Source: Apiosordaria backusii (taxonomy: Eukaryota > Ascomycota > Sordariomycetes > Sordariales > Lasiosphaeriaceae). Taken from it: a stretch of DNA of 64,000 bases. The notes below the pieces were generated by a model, which was not told the origin of the DNA, did no database searches, and saw only the letters and a list, made by a program, of their open reading frames with translations. The DNA lies in contig JAUKTV010000010.1 in the NCBI GenBank assembly GCA_030549205.1, positions 682,001-746,000 on the forward strand, in the 5' to 3' direction. Positions 1-10,885 of the stretch are shown piece after piece (within the stretch, counting starts at the first letter, position 1; each line of letters starts with the position of its first letter). Both the position numbers and the translations under genes were made by a program.

Positions 1-310
1 TATACTGTCGCTATTCTATTTTATATTAAATATATTAACTTCTGTCGATTCGGATAAGATTTAATTGGTCTTAAGTTAAGGTATTGGATTGAAGATAAAA
101 CGATTTAGAAGAAAGCTTTCGAAAAGAAGGATAAGGTAGAAGATTAGTTAATAAAGTTAATCGATATCGCAGTAATAATCGTAAAGGATAAGACGGCTTA
201 ATAGATTAAATAGTTAATCTAATAGCTATATTAAATAGCTTGAAGATACTATTGTGTTGATCGTGAGCATCTGTGTGTCACGTCTTATATATATACCACC
301 GAACCTTAAG
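1..310 (-). mobile_element. Family X element, 5' part (copy X1)
   Basis: This is the 5' portion of a dispersed element, here called family X, running off the left window edge. On the minus strand it begins with CTTAAGGTTCGGTGG, read from position 310. The same sequence recurs at 15396, 25004, 36281 and 37225. It is RIP-decayed and has no open reading frame. Confidence 0.7.
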
Positions 311-465
311 TAATAAGTATGTAATAAGTATATGATAGTTACGTAATTATAACGGTAGCCTCAGGCAGTTTAAATAGTATATTAGATTAACTGTGAAGAG
401 AATTAACGCTGGGCGTGGCGTTGTAAAAGAAATTTTTTTTGAAAGCTCCACTTTTTAAAGAGATA
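311..465 (+). mobile_element. Family X element, 5'-truncated (copy X2)
   Basis: This is the 3' end of family X on the plus strand, ending in the shared terminus around CTTTTTAAAGAGATA. It abuts the 5' end of copy X1, so one copy inserted at or into the other. The constant 3' end with missing 5' sequence is what target-primed reverse transcription (non-LTR type) usually leaves. Confidence 0.65.
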
Positions 466-1860
466 TAATAATATAATTATAAAAGAATTAATTAATTTAT
501 TAAAAAAAAAAAGTAAATAAACTTATTACCTTTTACTTTATAATTTAAAAGCAGTAATTTCGAACTTACTTTAAAGTAAAATAAACTTATATTGTATTTA
601 AAAAAGTATAAATTATAAAGTTTCCCGAAACTTCTAAAAAGTTATATACTTTTATTTAATTAAAGATATTAAACTATTTAAAATACTATTAATTAGGGCT
701 ATTACCTCTTTAATATATTTTAAAAAGTACTATAGTATATTATTTCTAAAGTTTAATTTAAAAATAAATTAATACTAAAGTAAATATATACTATAATAAT
801 AAATATAATACTATAAAACGGATTTAATTAATCTTAAATAGAAAGGTCTTATAGAAATAGTATTAAAAGTCTTATTAACATTCTTATCAATACTCTTCCT
901 TATTCTTTTACTACTTTTTTATTTTAATTAATTATTAAAATTAATAGAACCTTTAGAAATTATTATAAAAAAAGTACTTTTAATAAAATCGATAAATAAA
1001 GCGTTAAATAAAAAGGTCGTAAGTAAGTTTATTTAAATAAATAAAGTATATAAAAACCTAAATTCCCTATTAATATAGAAATCAAACTATTTAACAAATT
1101 CAATATAGTTCTTATAAGTTAACTAAATCTTAAAATCTCTATTAAAAAGTATAAGATTAAAAACGATATTAAGTTAATTAAGATTAATAAGCTTTTAAAT
1201 ACTAAAAAGTATAGCTTAGGATTTAAAGAAAGTATATTAATAATACTACTCTTTAATAGAAATAAGTATTAATTTAGTAATAATAATTTTATTAAATATA
1301 ATTATCAATTAATAAAAAAGTAATAAGCTTTAAAAAGTAAATAAAGAAATTAAATTAATATAGCTAGGCTTAGTTAGAAAATACCGATCTTATAATTATT
1401 AAATACTAAAACTTAAATAGTTGATTTAAAGTATATAATTAAATTTATAATATTGTTTAATAAAAGAAAAGGTCTAAAAAGGAGCGTATAATAAGATATT
1501 TATTTAGGAAGAGCTTATAATCCAACTGTTAAGCTTACTAAAGCCTTGTTTCCACCTTGACTGAGTGCAACCTTTAAATCCTACCCTATTCTCACTCCAC
1601 ACCTTTTCTTTTAATATAAAGAGCTATTAAGTAAAAATAACCTACCTTTTCATTTACTTACTAAAAAGCCCCAGTGCACAACCTATTGCCATTAACATGA
1701 TAGACATTAAAAAAAGGCAAGGAAGAAAGAAAGCGATAGGAATAAACAAACTGATCTAACTGGCATTATAGAATAGATTTATAGCAAACCATTTAAAGTA
1801 TAACCCTTATCCAGTCTAAAGAAAGTTAAGTTTAAATATTGCTTTAATATTGATGATCCT
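466..1860. other. RIP-decayed AT-rich DNA, no gene seen
   Basis: The stretch is extremely rich in A+T and TA, with stops in every frame and no ORF longer than noise. Such composition is known for repeats hit by RIP in Pezizomycotina. The source repeat is not recognised. GC content recovers from about 1870 onward. Confidence 0.75.
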
Positions 1861-2484
1861 CTAACACTGATAGTAAGGGGGATCACCAATGCATGCATGA
1901 ACTGCTACACTCATCAAACCCTTTATATACATGTTTTCTTGCAAAGGAGTATCACGACATGTCTTACTATGTTCCACCCCTCAATACGGCAAATTTGGCT
2001 GGAGAATCTATTCCGCATCTCGGCATTCCACGGGAGTCTGCTTGGGCATTACACCCGCCCACTTGCCACCTATGGAGTTAGTTATTGAACAGTCAGGGCG
2101 TGCAGGGGATCCTCTTCGTAGATGTGGCAAGCACTCATTTCCATACTACCAGTGGATTAGAAATCATATCAAGCGTCGACTCAAAAGCTTCAGGTCAGAA
2201 TTATATAGAGCCAACCAGAACGTGCTCATCAGCTGTTACGATTCCCGTACTCGTCGTCTGAGAGGGATCCTCTGAAGGTAACCGTGAGTAGCTATGAATC
2301 GATGCGGCCAAAAGGTGCACGACAATGAGAGTGGTTCCAAAGATGTGAACAGTGTGTTAAGCTCAAGGTAGCTCAATTGACTAACTACCTATAGAGCGTT
2401 GCTTGCTGAGGAAGCTACAGTGATGCCCGTAGGCGTAGAGAACGTGAATTATATACAGCTTCCTCCATAATGTATCCTGCACCT
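1861..2484. other. Transition zone, no confident gene
   Basis: Composition is intermediate between the AT block and the next gene. Three overlapping short frames open at 1893-2275, but none resembles a family I know. The stretch may hold the damaged 5' exons of the membrane-protein gene whose 3' part is at 2596-3219, but I could not join them. Confidence 0.4.
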
Positions 2485-2580
2485 GGATCGACGCTTTCGT
2501 CCCATGATCCGTTCGCGGATCGGTGCTTTCGTCCAATGATCCGTTTGCGGATCGATGCTTTCGTCCAATGATCCGTTCGC
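2485..2580 (+). repeat. Tandem repeat, 3 x 32 bp
   Basis: Three head-to-tail 32-bp units lie at 2485-2516, 2517-2548 and 2549-2580. Each begins GGATCG and contains TGCTTTCGTCCAATGATCC or a close variant. The units differ at only a few positions, mostly C/T and G/A. The repeat ends just upstream of the membrane-protein remnant. Confidence 0.9.
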
Positions 2581-2595
2581 TATATATGGTTAATC

Positions 2596-3219
2596 GTGAT
2601 ATTAGCGCGTTTTAAACCAGAACTTCAAAGATTAAATTCATCGGATTTTCTCTCTTCCTATGGTTCTGGGTTACACAGACAAACACATCAAAGCTTGATA
2701 ACTTCCAGTGGTCATACACTGTCTGACAAGAGAGGCAGAATTCCATTCAGGTTAGTCGCGGATATTGAGGACAAAAGCAAGACCAATAGGCTCGCCAAAG
2801 CTATCGTTATTATCCAAGCCTCATGGTTCATGATCCAGTGTCTGTCTCGAATGGTAACGGGGATGGCCATCAGTGTGTTGGAGCTAAACACTTTTGCACA
2901 CGCTTTGTGTGCGATCATTGCGTACGCTATGTGGTGGCACAAGCCCTTCGACGTCAGTCAGCCTACTCTGATCGAAGGGACTGGGACTGGTCATCTTCGT
3001 GCTTCCATATACAGACTCAAGATCAGCTGTTGGGAACCTTTACGCGCTGGGGTGTACGTGAGGGCATTCAACGAATCGGGGGAAAACTTCTCAGCAGAGA
3101 TGACAGTCGAGGCCCCGAATCGTTTTGAAGGCCCAGCAACCAATCAATGGATGATGCAGTTGTCTTCAAAAGATGACGAGCCTCTTCGTGTTAAGATTTG
3201 CGTACCAAGCGGGTTCTAG
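2596..3219 (+). pseudogene. 3' remnant of a fungal multi-pass membrane protein gene
   Basis: The 207-codon frame opens on GTG rather than ATG, so this is a 3' exon or truncated gene. From about codon 53 it resembles a common fungal family of uncharacterised membrane proteins. The recognisable run starts at IEDKSKTNRLAKAIVIIQ, continues to VLELNTFAHALCAI and ends near MWWHKPFDV. The two hydrophobic stretches followed by WWxKP and a hydrophilic tail are typical of that family. Members I recall are much longer, so most of the protein is missing. The upstream sequence is partly decayed. A possible splice acceptor lies at the TTACACAG near 2672-2679. The family assignment is from memory; its function is unknown. 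Confidence 0.55.
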
Positions 3220-3477
3220 CCCCAATGCGAGCCGCTAGCTCGGACGAGACTGGAATCAACTTCACATCTTACTACATAGCGCTCAAAGAAGGATGACACT
3301 TTGCAGACGATGAGGTTGGCAAAGGCGAGCTACGGAAACACCAGAAGCCACCAGATTTTTACGGCCCATAGCCGGGCACCATAGTGGTTGTGGTGTGCTG
3401 ACGTGTCACTGCAGTGTCCCGACAGCCCAGTAACGAGCAGGCATGCTGAGTATAATTGGCCATCACTTCATCCAGTC

Positions 3478-6400
3478 TTATCGGTAACCCTCATTATCAT
3501 CATCTCTGTCACTCTCTCCCCCACCGCTGGCATCTTGAGGAGATCTAGCAGCGTTGCCGATACGACTTTGCTTGTCCGAATCGTCTTCGCTCAGCTCCCC
3601 ATCGTATGGGCCCGTGACCTCAAAGTCCTCCCCATCACTGGATTCATAGTAAATGAAATTCCTAGCACCCTTTCTCCGAAGGAGGTCGCTGACGCTTCTT
3701 CTATCTCTTGTACTACGATGAACACGATTGTGTACTAAATATGACTCAAGGCCTTTCAAACATGCCGCCAGGGGGGAGTAAAGTCTGAAAGAGTTGAAAT
3801 TTTCGCCGAGGAACGAAGTATCATCCCAGTACAGGCCGTCTGGGTCGCCGATCTCGTTTGGGTCTGCTCCTGCGTCGAGCAACAGTTCAACGGTGTCGAA
3901 GTTTCGTGCTGCAGCCGCAATCTGAAGGGGAGTTGCCCAATACCCTCTGCTTGTTACGTTCGCGCCAAGATCGAGGACTCGAGATACAGGGCAAGAAACT
4001 CGTGCCGTGCATTCCGCAGTGTGTTTGTGAAACCCAACCAGCGATATAAGCATTTTGGATGGGTCGAAGTAGTCGCATGCAAGATCAATGAGACCGTTGA
4101 GCTCGACTCTCTTTTGCGTCCAGGGGTCTAGAGCCAAGAGTCCCATAACCGTGCCATGGAATATAAAGCCGAACTTGCGTTGATCGATGCTGCCAAGCCA
4201 GTATTCGAAGCCGACATCGTCTTGGAACAGTCTCCGCACTCTACTTTCACTCCATGTGCCGATAAACTGCTTTACGAGACTGGCAGTCGGATCCACCCAC
4301 ATCAGGTTGCATAACGTCCTCGCATCGTCGTTCGAGTGAGCAATCCAGCTGGCTTTGTAAAAAACTCTTTCATTCTCTTCGTTACACCCATCATGCAACC
4401 AGATCGTGTGGCAGTCCATCATATCGGCTACCCTTACTAGAGTGCCGAAATGAGACTTGTTTGTATCAAGAAGGTCGATTATTGTGGCGTTAAGACAACC
4501 AAATCCAGGAGCCAGCGGTTTTGTTAATACTCTTTTCGCGCAAAGAATGGATAACATGACGTAATAGACATTAGGGTCATTTTCCAAGGCCTGTTCGGCC
4601 TCCAAAATTTGTTCGTGACGCCTATCTTCCGCATCGGGGTGGAGATTGGCATATTTGAGATAGGTAGTATGGCCGACGTCCATCGCCGCAGTGAGGACAA
4701 GTCTCGAGTATTCGACGAGTGCTACTTCTTTGTCAACAGCGAAGAAGTCAGCAGGTCCGTCGCGTATTCTGTCCGATTCTAAGAATTCCCAGACAGTGTA
4801 ATGAGCAAAACGCGCAGTAGGGACGGTCCACTCCAGAGTTGTTCCTTCATACGTCGAATCCCGCCTCTCAGGTGCTACTGAAACCAGACACCCGCAGAAG
4901 TCACGAAGGAGGTCTTCGTTGAATAAGTAGCCAGTTGTTGTAGTACGGTCACGTGAAGCGAGGTCTTTGCGGATAATGTCGAGCAAAATGGGGCATGTTA
5001 TGTTGTTCCCCAAGTGGAACGAATGGGCGTAAATCCATTTTATGGCTGAGTGGACAAACCCTCTAGCTGTTTTCGGAATCTGAAGGAAGACTCGCTCGTA
5101 GGTCTCGTCCAATGTTTCTGGAAGTGTGGCAAGGGCATTTGATATCATGTCTCTATTCGGCTGCAGGCGCTGAAGTACGTCGATTTGACACACCACCCAG
5201 CGGAACCTATAAACATGTAAGCACTTACGTGACCACCAAGGCATTTCAGTCAGGTTCATTCAACTTACATGCCCTTCGCCTTGGTGGCTAAGGCATCCTC
5301 GGCCTCTCGTTGTAAGTCAGACGGCCAGCGCTTGAGTCTCCAGTTGTTTGCGATTTGCGCTTTGACAAACAGACAAATATCCTCGTCAAGCAGGCTATTT
5401 CGCATCGATATGGGCGCAGATATCTCCAACATAACATTCTCAATGTCGATATACTGCCGACTAGTCGCAAGAAGACTTACGTTCTGAAGCCTGGTATCGG
5501 TAGCAAGGTCTCGGACAACACGGAGAAGATCGTCCCTTGGTAAACTCTCGTCCAACGCATCGATGACGATGTAGACTCGTTCGAAACCCTTAATGACCGT
5601 CTCAAGGACATGCAAGAGGTCAACCAGACTGGGCTCACTGCCAGCCCGGAACAGTTCATAAAGACAGTCCGGCAAGATATCAACCCGGCGACAGAGTTGT
5701 TCTATGAGCCATCTCAGAAACGGCGAGGATTCATCTTGACGGTTGCTAAAATAGCAGTAGTAGTAGACACATGCGGTAGGAACTGTGCATTCCTTACAAT
5801 GGTCCTTGAGAACGGTGACGAGGTGAGATGCCAGAATGGTCTTGCCGGCGCCTGGGATTCCATGGAGCCAAAGACACCGGCGTCGGCCCTCAAGCCAGTT
5901 TTGCCATTCATTTGAGCGGAGTATCCAGTCCCCTGTTCCAGCCTCATGTTGTATGCAGCATCGATGGTGGAGCGACGAGGGGTCGGTATGTCGAAGCCAG
6001 GAGTAAACCTCCCGCTTTTCTGAATCTGTCAGAGTGGTACGGAGTTGCATCACTGCGTGCTTGACATCTTTGATGTCGCGGCTACATGTGGTCAGCATTT
6101 GTACCATGCACTCAATGAACATAGAGTGGTCTGGCAACTTACCTCATATCCGACGTGAGTGCCAGACTGACGGTGGACTTGTGTTGTGCCAAGTCAGACA
6201 GAAGCTTTCTCGCTTTTCCCTCCTTTAGTGGCCAAGCCAGGGCAGTTAGGGTTACTTTCGCTTTAGATTTCTTCGAATTGCCCTTGGATGGGAAGAGTTG
6301 GCACAGCTCCGCGAGTGTTTTGCGACACGCCTCAATCGGTCCGCCGCTGCTGAACAGGTAATTTGAAGAGGCGGGTTGGTGTTGGCACGACGTGAGGAAG

Positions 6401-6567
6401 TCCAGGCTGTCCAAAATGGTCTTTAGCATCGATGTCTCGACAAGAATGAGCCGGAGGTCCGATGGAGCATCACGCGCCGCCTCGAGATACTCTTTGCAGA
6501 AGGAAATGACTCTGTCGGCTATCTGGATGACCGCGATGACGCCGGCAGCGGTGCTGAAGGGGTCCAT
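3478..6567 (-). CDS. NACHT-domain STAND (NLR-like) protein with Helo-like N-terminus and ankyrin C-terminus
   Basis: Three exons, 6567-6143, 6081-5269 and 5206-3478, total 2967 nt and encode 988 residues plus TAA. Both introns (61 and 62 bp) have GTAAGT donors and splice in frame. The start is the ATG of MDPFSTAAGVIAVIQ, the usual opening of the fungal STAND N-terminal domain (Helo_like_N). An in-frame upstream ATG at 6795 adds only unrelated sequence. The NACHT NTPase has Walker A GIPGAGKT (216-223) and Walker B IVIDALDE (313-320). The post-NACHT motif KGMFRWVVCQ spans the second splice. One clear ankyrin unit lies at about 830-870 and a degenerate one near 890-928, before an acidic tail. 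Family members are cytosolic sensors whose ligand binding triggers oligomerisation and often cell death. The gene is intact, although the neighbouring subtilase gene upstream is RIP-damaged. Its specific ligand cannot be inferred. Confidence 0.9.
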
Positions 6568-7066
6568 CGTCAATGCGAACACGGGTGCTGGCAGCCGAAG
6601 TTTGGATGATGGAAGTTGCAAAACACTTCGCCTGTCAGGCAGTGTTGGAGCCGGCCAGTGAGCAGCCCGCTTGGCTTGCCTGGAACGAGGGGGCGGCGCA
6701 GTCCTGAACCTGCACCTATGCCCGAGAAACGAGGCAGTATTCCCAGGACTCTGTTTGCCAAGGCCCGAGATGCTTGAGATAGAAGCTAACCACATTGCAC
6801 ACTGTAGTCCGCAATCTAAATACCAATGACGACTGCACTGCCGGTGCTAGCACCATGCCACCAGGGTCCAAGAAGGCTGAGCTAGACACCCATATGCTGC
6901 GGCCGAAACCGAGCGTCAGGTCAGAGTCATCTGCGGAGCGTGAGAAGCAGAAAGAGTCTGCTACGCAGGACGTTTGAGCGACGATTCGCGAGGAAAGGGG
7001 GGAAGAGGTTTGGGTCTGGGAAGAACGCCGGAAAGGGCTCGTATTCAGCATCATGGGCCCTTTGCA
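6568..7066. other. Intergenic, 5' flank of the NACHT gene
   Basis: About 500 bp of normal GC content lie between two minus-strand genes. It should hold the promoter and 5' UTR of the NACHT gene and the 3' UTR of the subtilase pseudogene. Frames here do not resemble known proteins. I saw no clear regulatory motif. Confidence 0.5.
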
Positions 7067-8700
7067 CTACTTGAGAGGACGGACGGATTTGAAGGCAACA
7101 TATCTGTCCTTGATCTCTGCAGGAACGAGCCTCTCAACCCCGTTCCTCAACTCGACCATCTGTCCGCCGCCCGAAATCTTTTTTTGGGCGCAATGATTCT
7201 CGTCGGACAAATCCACTGTTGCTTCCCCCCGCATCCCGCTCCGCGTCCGGATTCATGTGAGCCAGTATTTTAAAGATGACTCTCATCCCTTGGGTCGTCT
7301 CTGCGATCTCGAGATATGTCTCGGCGTCAGCCTCAGACGGCGGATCACAGATATTAACATAGCACCTGAAGCTATACAGAGCGAGAGCGGCCAGTCCAGC
7401 CGCATACGCTGTTGCGTACGAACTTCGCCTCTCGATTTTGCCCGTCGAAGTGTCCTAGTGATTCTCGCCCGGCAATAGAAATTCGGGCTTGGCGTAGATA
7501 TTGTCTTGCGAGATAGCGTCAAAGTCTGTCGTCGAACAGATCCTGATGATGCCTTTTAGCCCTACGGGGCCGAACGGGCGCGTATCAAAGTTTGGGCCCG
7601 TATCGGGAAGGGAGTAGAAGAGGATCGGTTTCTTCGCTTTGACGATCTGGGCGACGAGGTCTTTAAAGTCTCGCTTGTGGCTATCGGTCGCGATTTCTCT
7701 ACGTTCGTAGGTCCAGCTTATAGAGATAATGTCCACTTCTAAGGCTAGCGGCTATCTTAATGCCTAGGTATGTAATGTTAGCATGATGCCCGAGACGATG
7801 TACGGTTGCGTAAAATCTGCAACATGGCTACAAGAGGCGTCAACTTGGTACATGAAGCTATGGTGAAGACTTGATTGGCTCGTGCTTGCGTGAGTCGTCC
7901 AGGCGCGATGTACAGCTCCTACATGGGGCATATCTCTCGGATACACAAGGCCATTTCAGTACCGTGCTTGCATTTCCCGACGAAGTACTCTGCACTGCCC
8001 CCGGTGCAGTGGAAATACCGTCTCTTCTGCACTCCGTGTAGGCTCTACAACTTGACACCGTCGTCGAGGATAGCGACTTTGATCTTTGGCGTCTTCTTCT
8101 CCTCGTCGAGTCTTAGATTCTGGAGGAAACTAGTGAATGGGGTGAGCTCTCGGATCCATTCCTTTCCTTCCGGTCTGTGTTGTTATCGAAAGGTGGTATT
8201 AGTCTTGGAAGCTCCCTGAGTGCGGATGCATGTGATCTGACACTTTGAACTTCACATACCTTTCCTCATGCTGTGCTAACTCGGCGCCTGATGCAGCGTC
8301 ACCTTGTCCGCCCTCCTGAGATTCGTCTGCAGGGTCTCCGGTGCCATTGCCTTCGATATTGTAGCGAATGTTGTCAAGTGTGAGCTGTGGACAACGCTTC
8401 AGAAGCTTTGACTTGAATGTGTTCTCATATTGCCTGCAATCCTCCCTGTCGCCCTCGTTACATGGTTGCATCTCGACAACCAGCTTGCTCAGCTTCAATC
8501 AGTTAGCTTAATCCGCGTATTGACAGGTATGATGGGAGAAAGCAGTCCTATGTATGTCACCGCTTACCTTGCTCAGCCTAGCTAGTCATACTTGGATGCT
8601 CATTCCTTCAACACAGCCGTATTTCCCTGAGAGAAGACATGGACTTCGCGTGCATCCGGTGCTGCTGCAACGATAGTCACTGCACAAGTCAGCCATTGGT
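7067..8700 (-). pseudogene. Subtilisin-like serine protease (S8) gene, decayed
   Basis: Read on the minus strand, the pieces line up as a fungal subtilase. The N-terminal piece APDAREVHVFSQGNTAVL (about 8690-8600) is followed by a region around CRQYENTFKSKLLKRCPQL. A preserved 85-bp intron (8259-8175, GTATGT donor) splices onto EGKEWIRELTPF. The Asp motif KVAILDDGV, the His motif KHGTEMALCIREIC, then VDIISISWTYE and the Ser motif SSYATAYAAGLAAL follow in order. The C-terminus is GGGQMVELRNGVERLV to the TAG at 7069-7067. Stops interrupt it after DDGVKL, after REICPM, near FLLPGENH and in the N-terminal piece, mostly replacing expected Gln or Trp codons. A frame change lies near the A-run at about 7175-7185, and the stretch before VDIIS is scrambled. 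The stops fit RIP spreading from the adjacent AT block. In Podospora a subtilisin-like protease (HET-Q2) activates a gasdermin; no gasdermin was seen here. Confidence 0.8.
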
Positions 8701-8797
8701 GGGGAAACTCGGACGTTCTTATTTATTATATATTAATAAATAAAGAAGAAAATCTCTATTATGATTAAGAGAACTCGTATTATATTCTTAAAGATCT

Positions 8798-9045
8798 GTT
8801 ACGCCCCAAGTGTAATACCCCCGCATTCGGACCACAGGATGGATCCTAAAGCGCCGAGGCGCCTCAGCCAATCATTAGGCCAAAGATGGAAGGACCTGCA
8901 AGTCCTACCATAGTTAATCAGGCCATACTTCCTGTAATCTCCGTAATCCCGAGAAAGTACAGAAAGCATAAAGAAAAAAGTACAAAAGTACTTTAGAAAA
9001 TATATATAAATAGCTTTACATAAATAGGGAGGAATGCTAAGCACT
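8798..9045 (+). mobile_element. Probable gypsy-type LTR fragment
   Basis: The segment begins TGTTACGCCCC directly after RIP-decayed DNA. It shares the short string CAGCCAATCATTAGG with the solo LTRs at 9553 and 36301. The first 130 bp are GC-normal and the rest grades into AT-rich sequence. The 3' boundary is unclear and no target duplication was found. Confidence 0.4.
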
Positions 9046-9435
9046 TCCTATCTTAAAGAATTTAATTCTTTATATAAGTAATATATTAAGTTTATATATT
9101 TATAATTTACTCCTAATAGCTCTTTATTAAAATAACTTATTATTAATAATAAACCCCTTATTTAAAACATTTACTATAACCTTCAATTATCTTAACATTT
9201 TACCTTTAGCGTACTACTTTATAATCTATATCTATCTTTAGTATAAGTTATAATAATTCAAGAATATAAACGCTAAGAATAAAGGAATCATTAGTAGCTT
9301 TACGCATATATATAGAATATTTAGGTATTACAACCTACACTGGAAGTAAATACAGACTACAAAGTAGTATGCTAAAGATAATATAATAGAATAATTAAAG
9401 ATTATAGTAAGCTTCTTAAATAAAGCATTTATTAT
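9046..9435. other. RIP-decayed AT-rich DNA
   Basis: No gene or recognisable repeat was seen. The stretch separates the LTR fragment from the 5' LTR of copia element A. All frames are closed. Confidence 0.6.
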
Positions 9436-9552
9436 TATTAAACTAGGTCCCTGTGAGGCTTAAGTTTACAGTAAGTAGCTACTATTATACTACGTAGTAG
9501 AAGCTTAAGTTAAAAAGCCTACCCGTCAGCTACCCGGTACTTATTTAGCACC

Positions 9553-10045
9553 TGTGACGAACCCCTGTGCAGAACCTCTGAAAGGGATACTCGGTTGAAG
9601 GCAACTTCTGACAATTGGTTCGGTGCAGCTAAACAGTGCACAACAAGATGTCTCAATGTAAACACAAGATACCGTGAATACAAGCTGTGATTGCATACTG
9701 CGGAACTATCTACAAGCTGTCTAGTTCCTCCGTATATATAGTCTTCTTGTCATTTGAGTGCTCGCCGTGCTATGGCCTCGATCACCCCTAGCACTTTGCA
9801 TCCTGCGATGTGCTCGTCGTGCTATGCCCTCGATCACCCCTAGCACTTTGCATCCTGCGATGTGCTCGTCGTGCTATGCCCTCGATCACCCCGAGCATCT
9901 TGCATCCTGCAACATGCTCGTGTGTCTTGGCACCCTAGCACTTCTAGTCCGTTCCCACTGGTTGCTTCCTAGCTCCTAATGATTGGCTCGGGACGTCCCC
10001 GCATCCCACATACTGTACGACCTGCCGCTGGTTTAACTTGTGACA
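9553..10045 (-). mobile_element. Solo LTR, little RIP damage, 493 bp
   Basis: This is the reverse-strand copy of the LTR at 36301-36741, with termini TGTCACAAG and TTCGTCACA. It is GC-normal inside an AT-rich surround. It carries one more copy of a 52-bp tandem unit than the other LTR, which accounts exactly for the length difference (493 against 441). Flanking pentamers differ (GCACC and TTAAT), so there is no target duplication. The adjoining copia LTR has lost sequence at this point. The site was probably reshaped by recombination or deletion. Confidence 0.85.
9771..9905 (-). repeat. 52-bp tandem repeat inside the solo LTR
   Basis: The unit contains AGCACGACGAGCACATCGC on the minus strand and is repeated with one more copy than in the LTR at 36301. 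Units differ by single bases, and edges are approximate. Variable copy number between two otherwise near-identical LTRs marks it as a minisatellite. Confidence 0.75.
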
Positions 10046-10885
10046 TTAATATTTAAAAGGGAAATAAAAGCATTATTAAAAGTATTAAAACGCTATTTTT
10101 TAAATCTTTAATAACTTATAATAAATAAAGCTTATAAAATAAATATTATTATAAAAACTATAAAATAAAAAAATTTACTTAAATAATATAAGCCTAAGCT
10201 TATAATTTATTAAAATAAATATTTTATAAACCTATAAGTATAAACCTATATAAAAAATAACATAAAATATTAAAAGTAAAAAAGACTTTATTTATAATAT
10301 ATAATAGTAATTAAATATTAAAGGAATATAAATTATAAAGGTAATACCCTATAATATATAAAAGGTAAATATTATAATATAAACTTATAAAGTACTATAA
10401 AATATAGTAAATTAATATATTAAATTAACTTATTAATTAAAAAAATATTATAATAAATAATCGTAAAGGACAAAACTTATTATAAATTTTTAACCCTATA
10501 TTACTTTCCAAACCTCTCTTTATTTTAAAACCTAAATACCTATTAAATCCATTAACTATAAAGCCTAAATACCTATTAAATCCGCTAATTACAGGACTTA
10601 AATATCCGTTAAATCCGCTAATTATAAACTTAACCGGCCAGCTAAGTCTAACTATTAAATATATTAACCGGAAACCATTATAAAATATAAAGCATTAACA
10701 TTTCACCGTTATAATACGTTAACTGTCCGGGGCTTCAGGCTATTTTAAAGGTTAAAAGACTACTATAATTGCCATAACAGAATATTAGTAAGCGCTATAA
10801 TTTTAAACCATTAGTTATTATTAGCCTTATAAGTTATAGGCTAAAATACACTATAAAGTCCACAACTAAGTGCTGTATTTCAACA
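10046..10885 (-). mobile_element. Solo LTR of copia family D, RIP-decayed
   Basis: On the minus strand it starts TGTTGAAATA at about 10885. It matches the LTRs of element D at about 34671-35486 and 29175-29833 over its length. It lies inside the 5' LTR of copia A and directly abuts the GC-normal solo LTR. No internal coding sequence is attached. Confidence 0.75.

Noticed and set aside
9771..9905. CRISPR-like array
   Set aside because: The 52-bp units are contiguous with no unique spacers, and the genome is eukaryotic.
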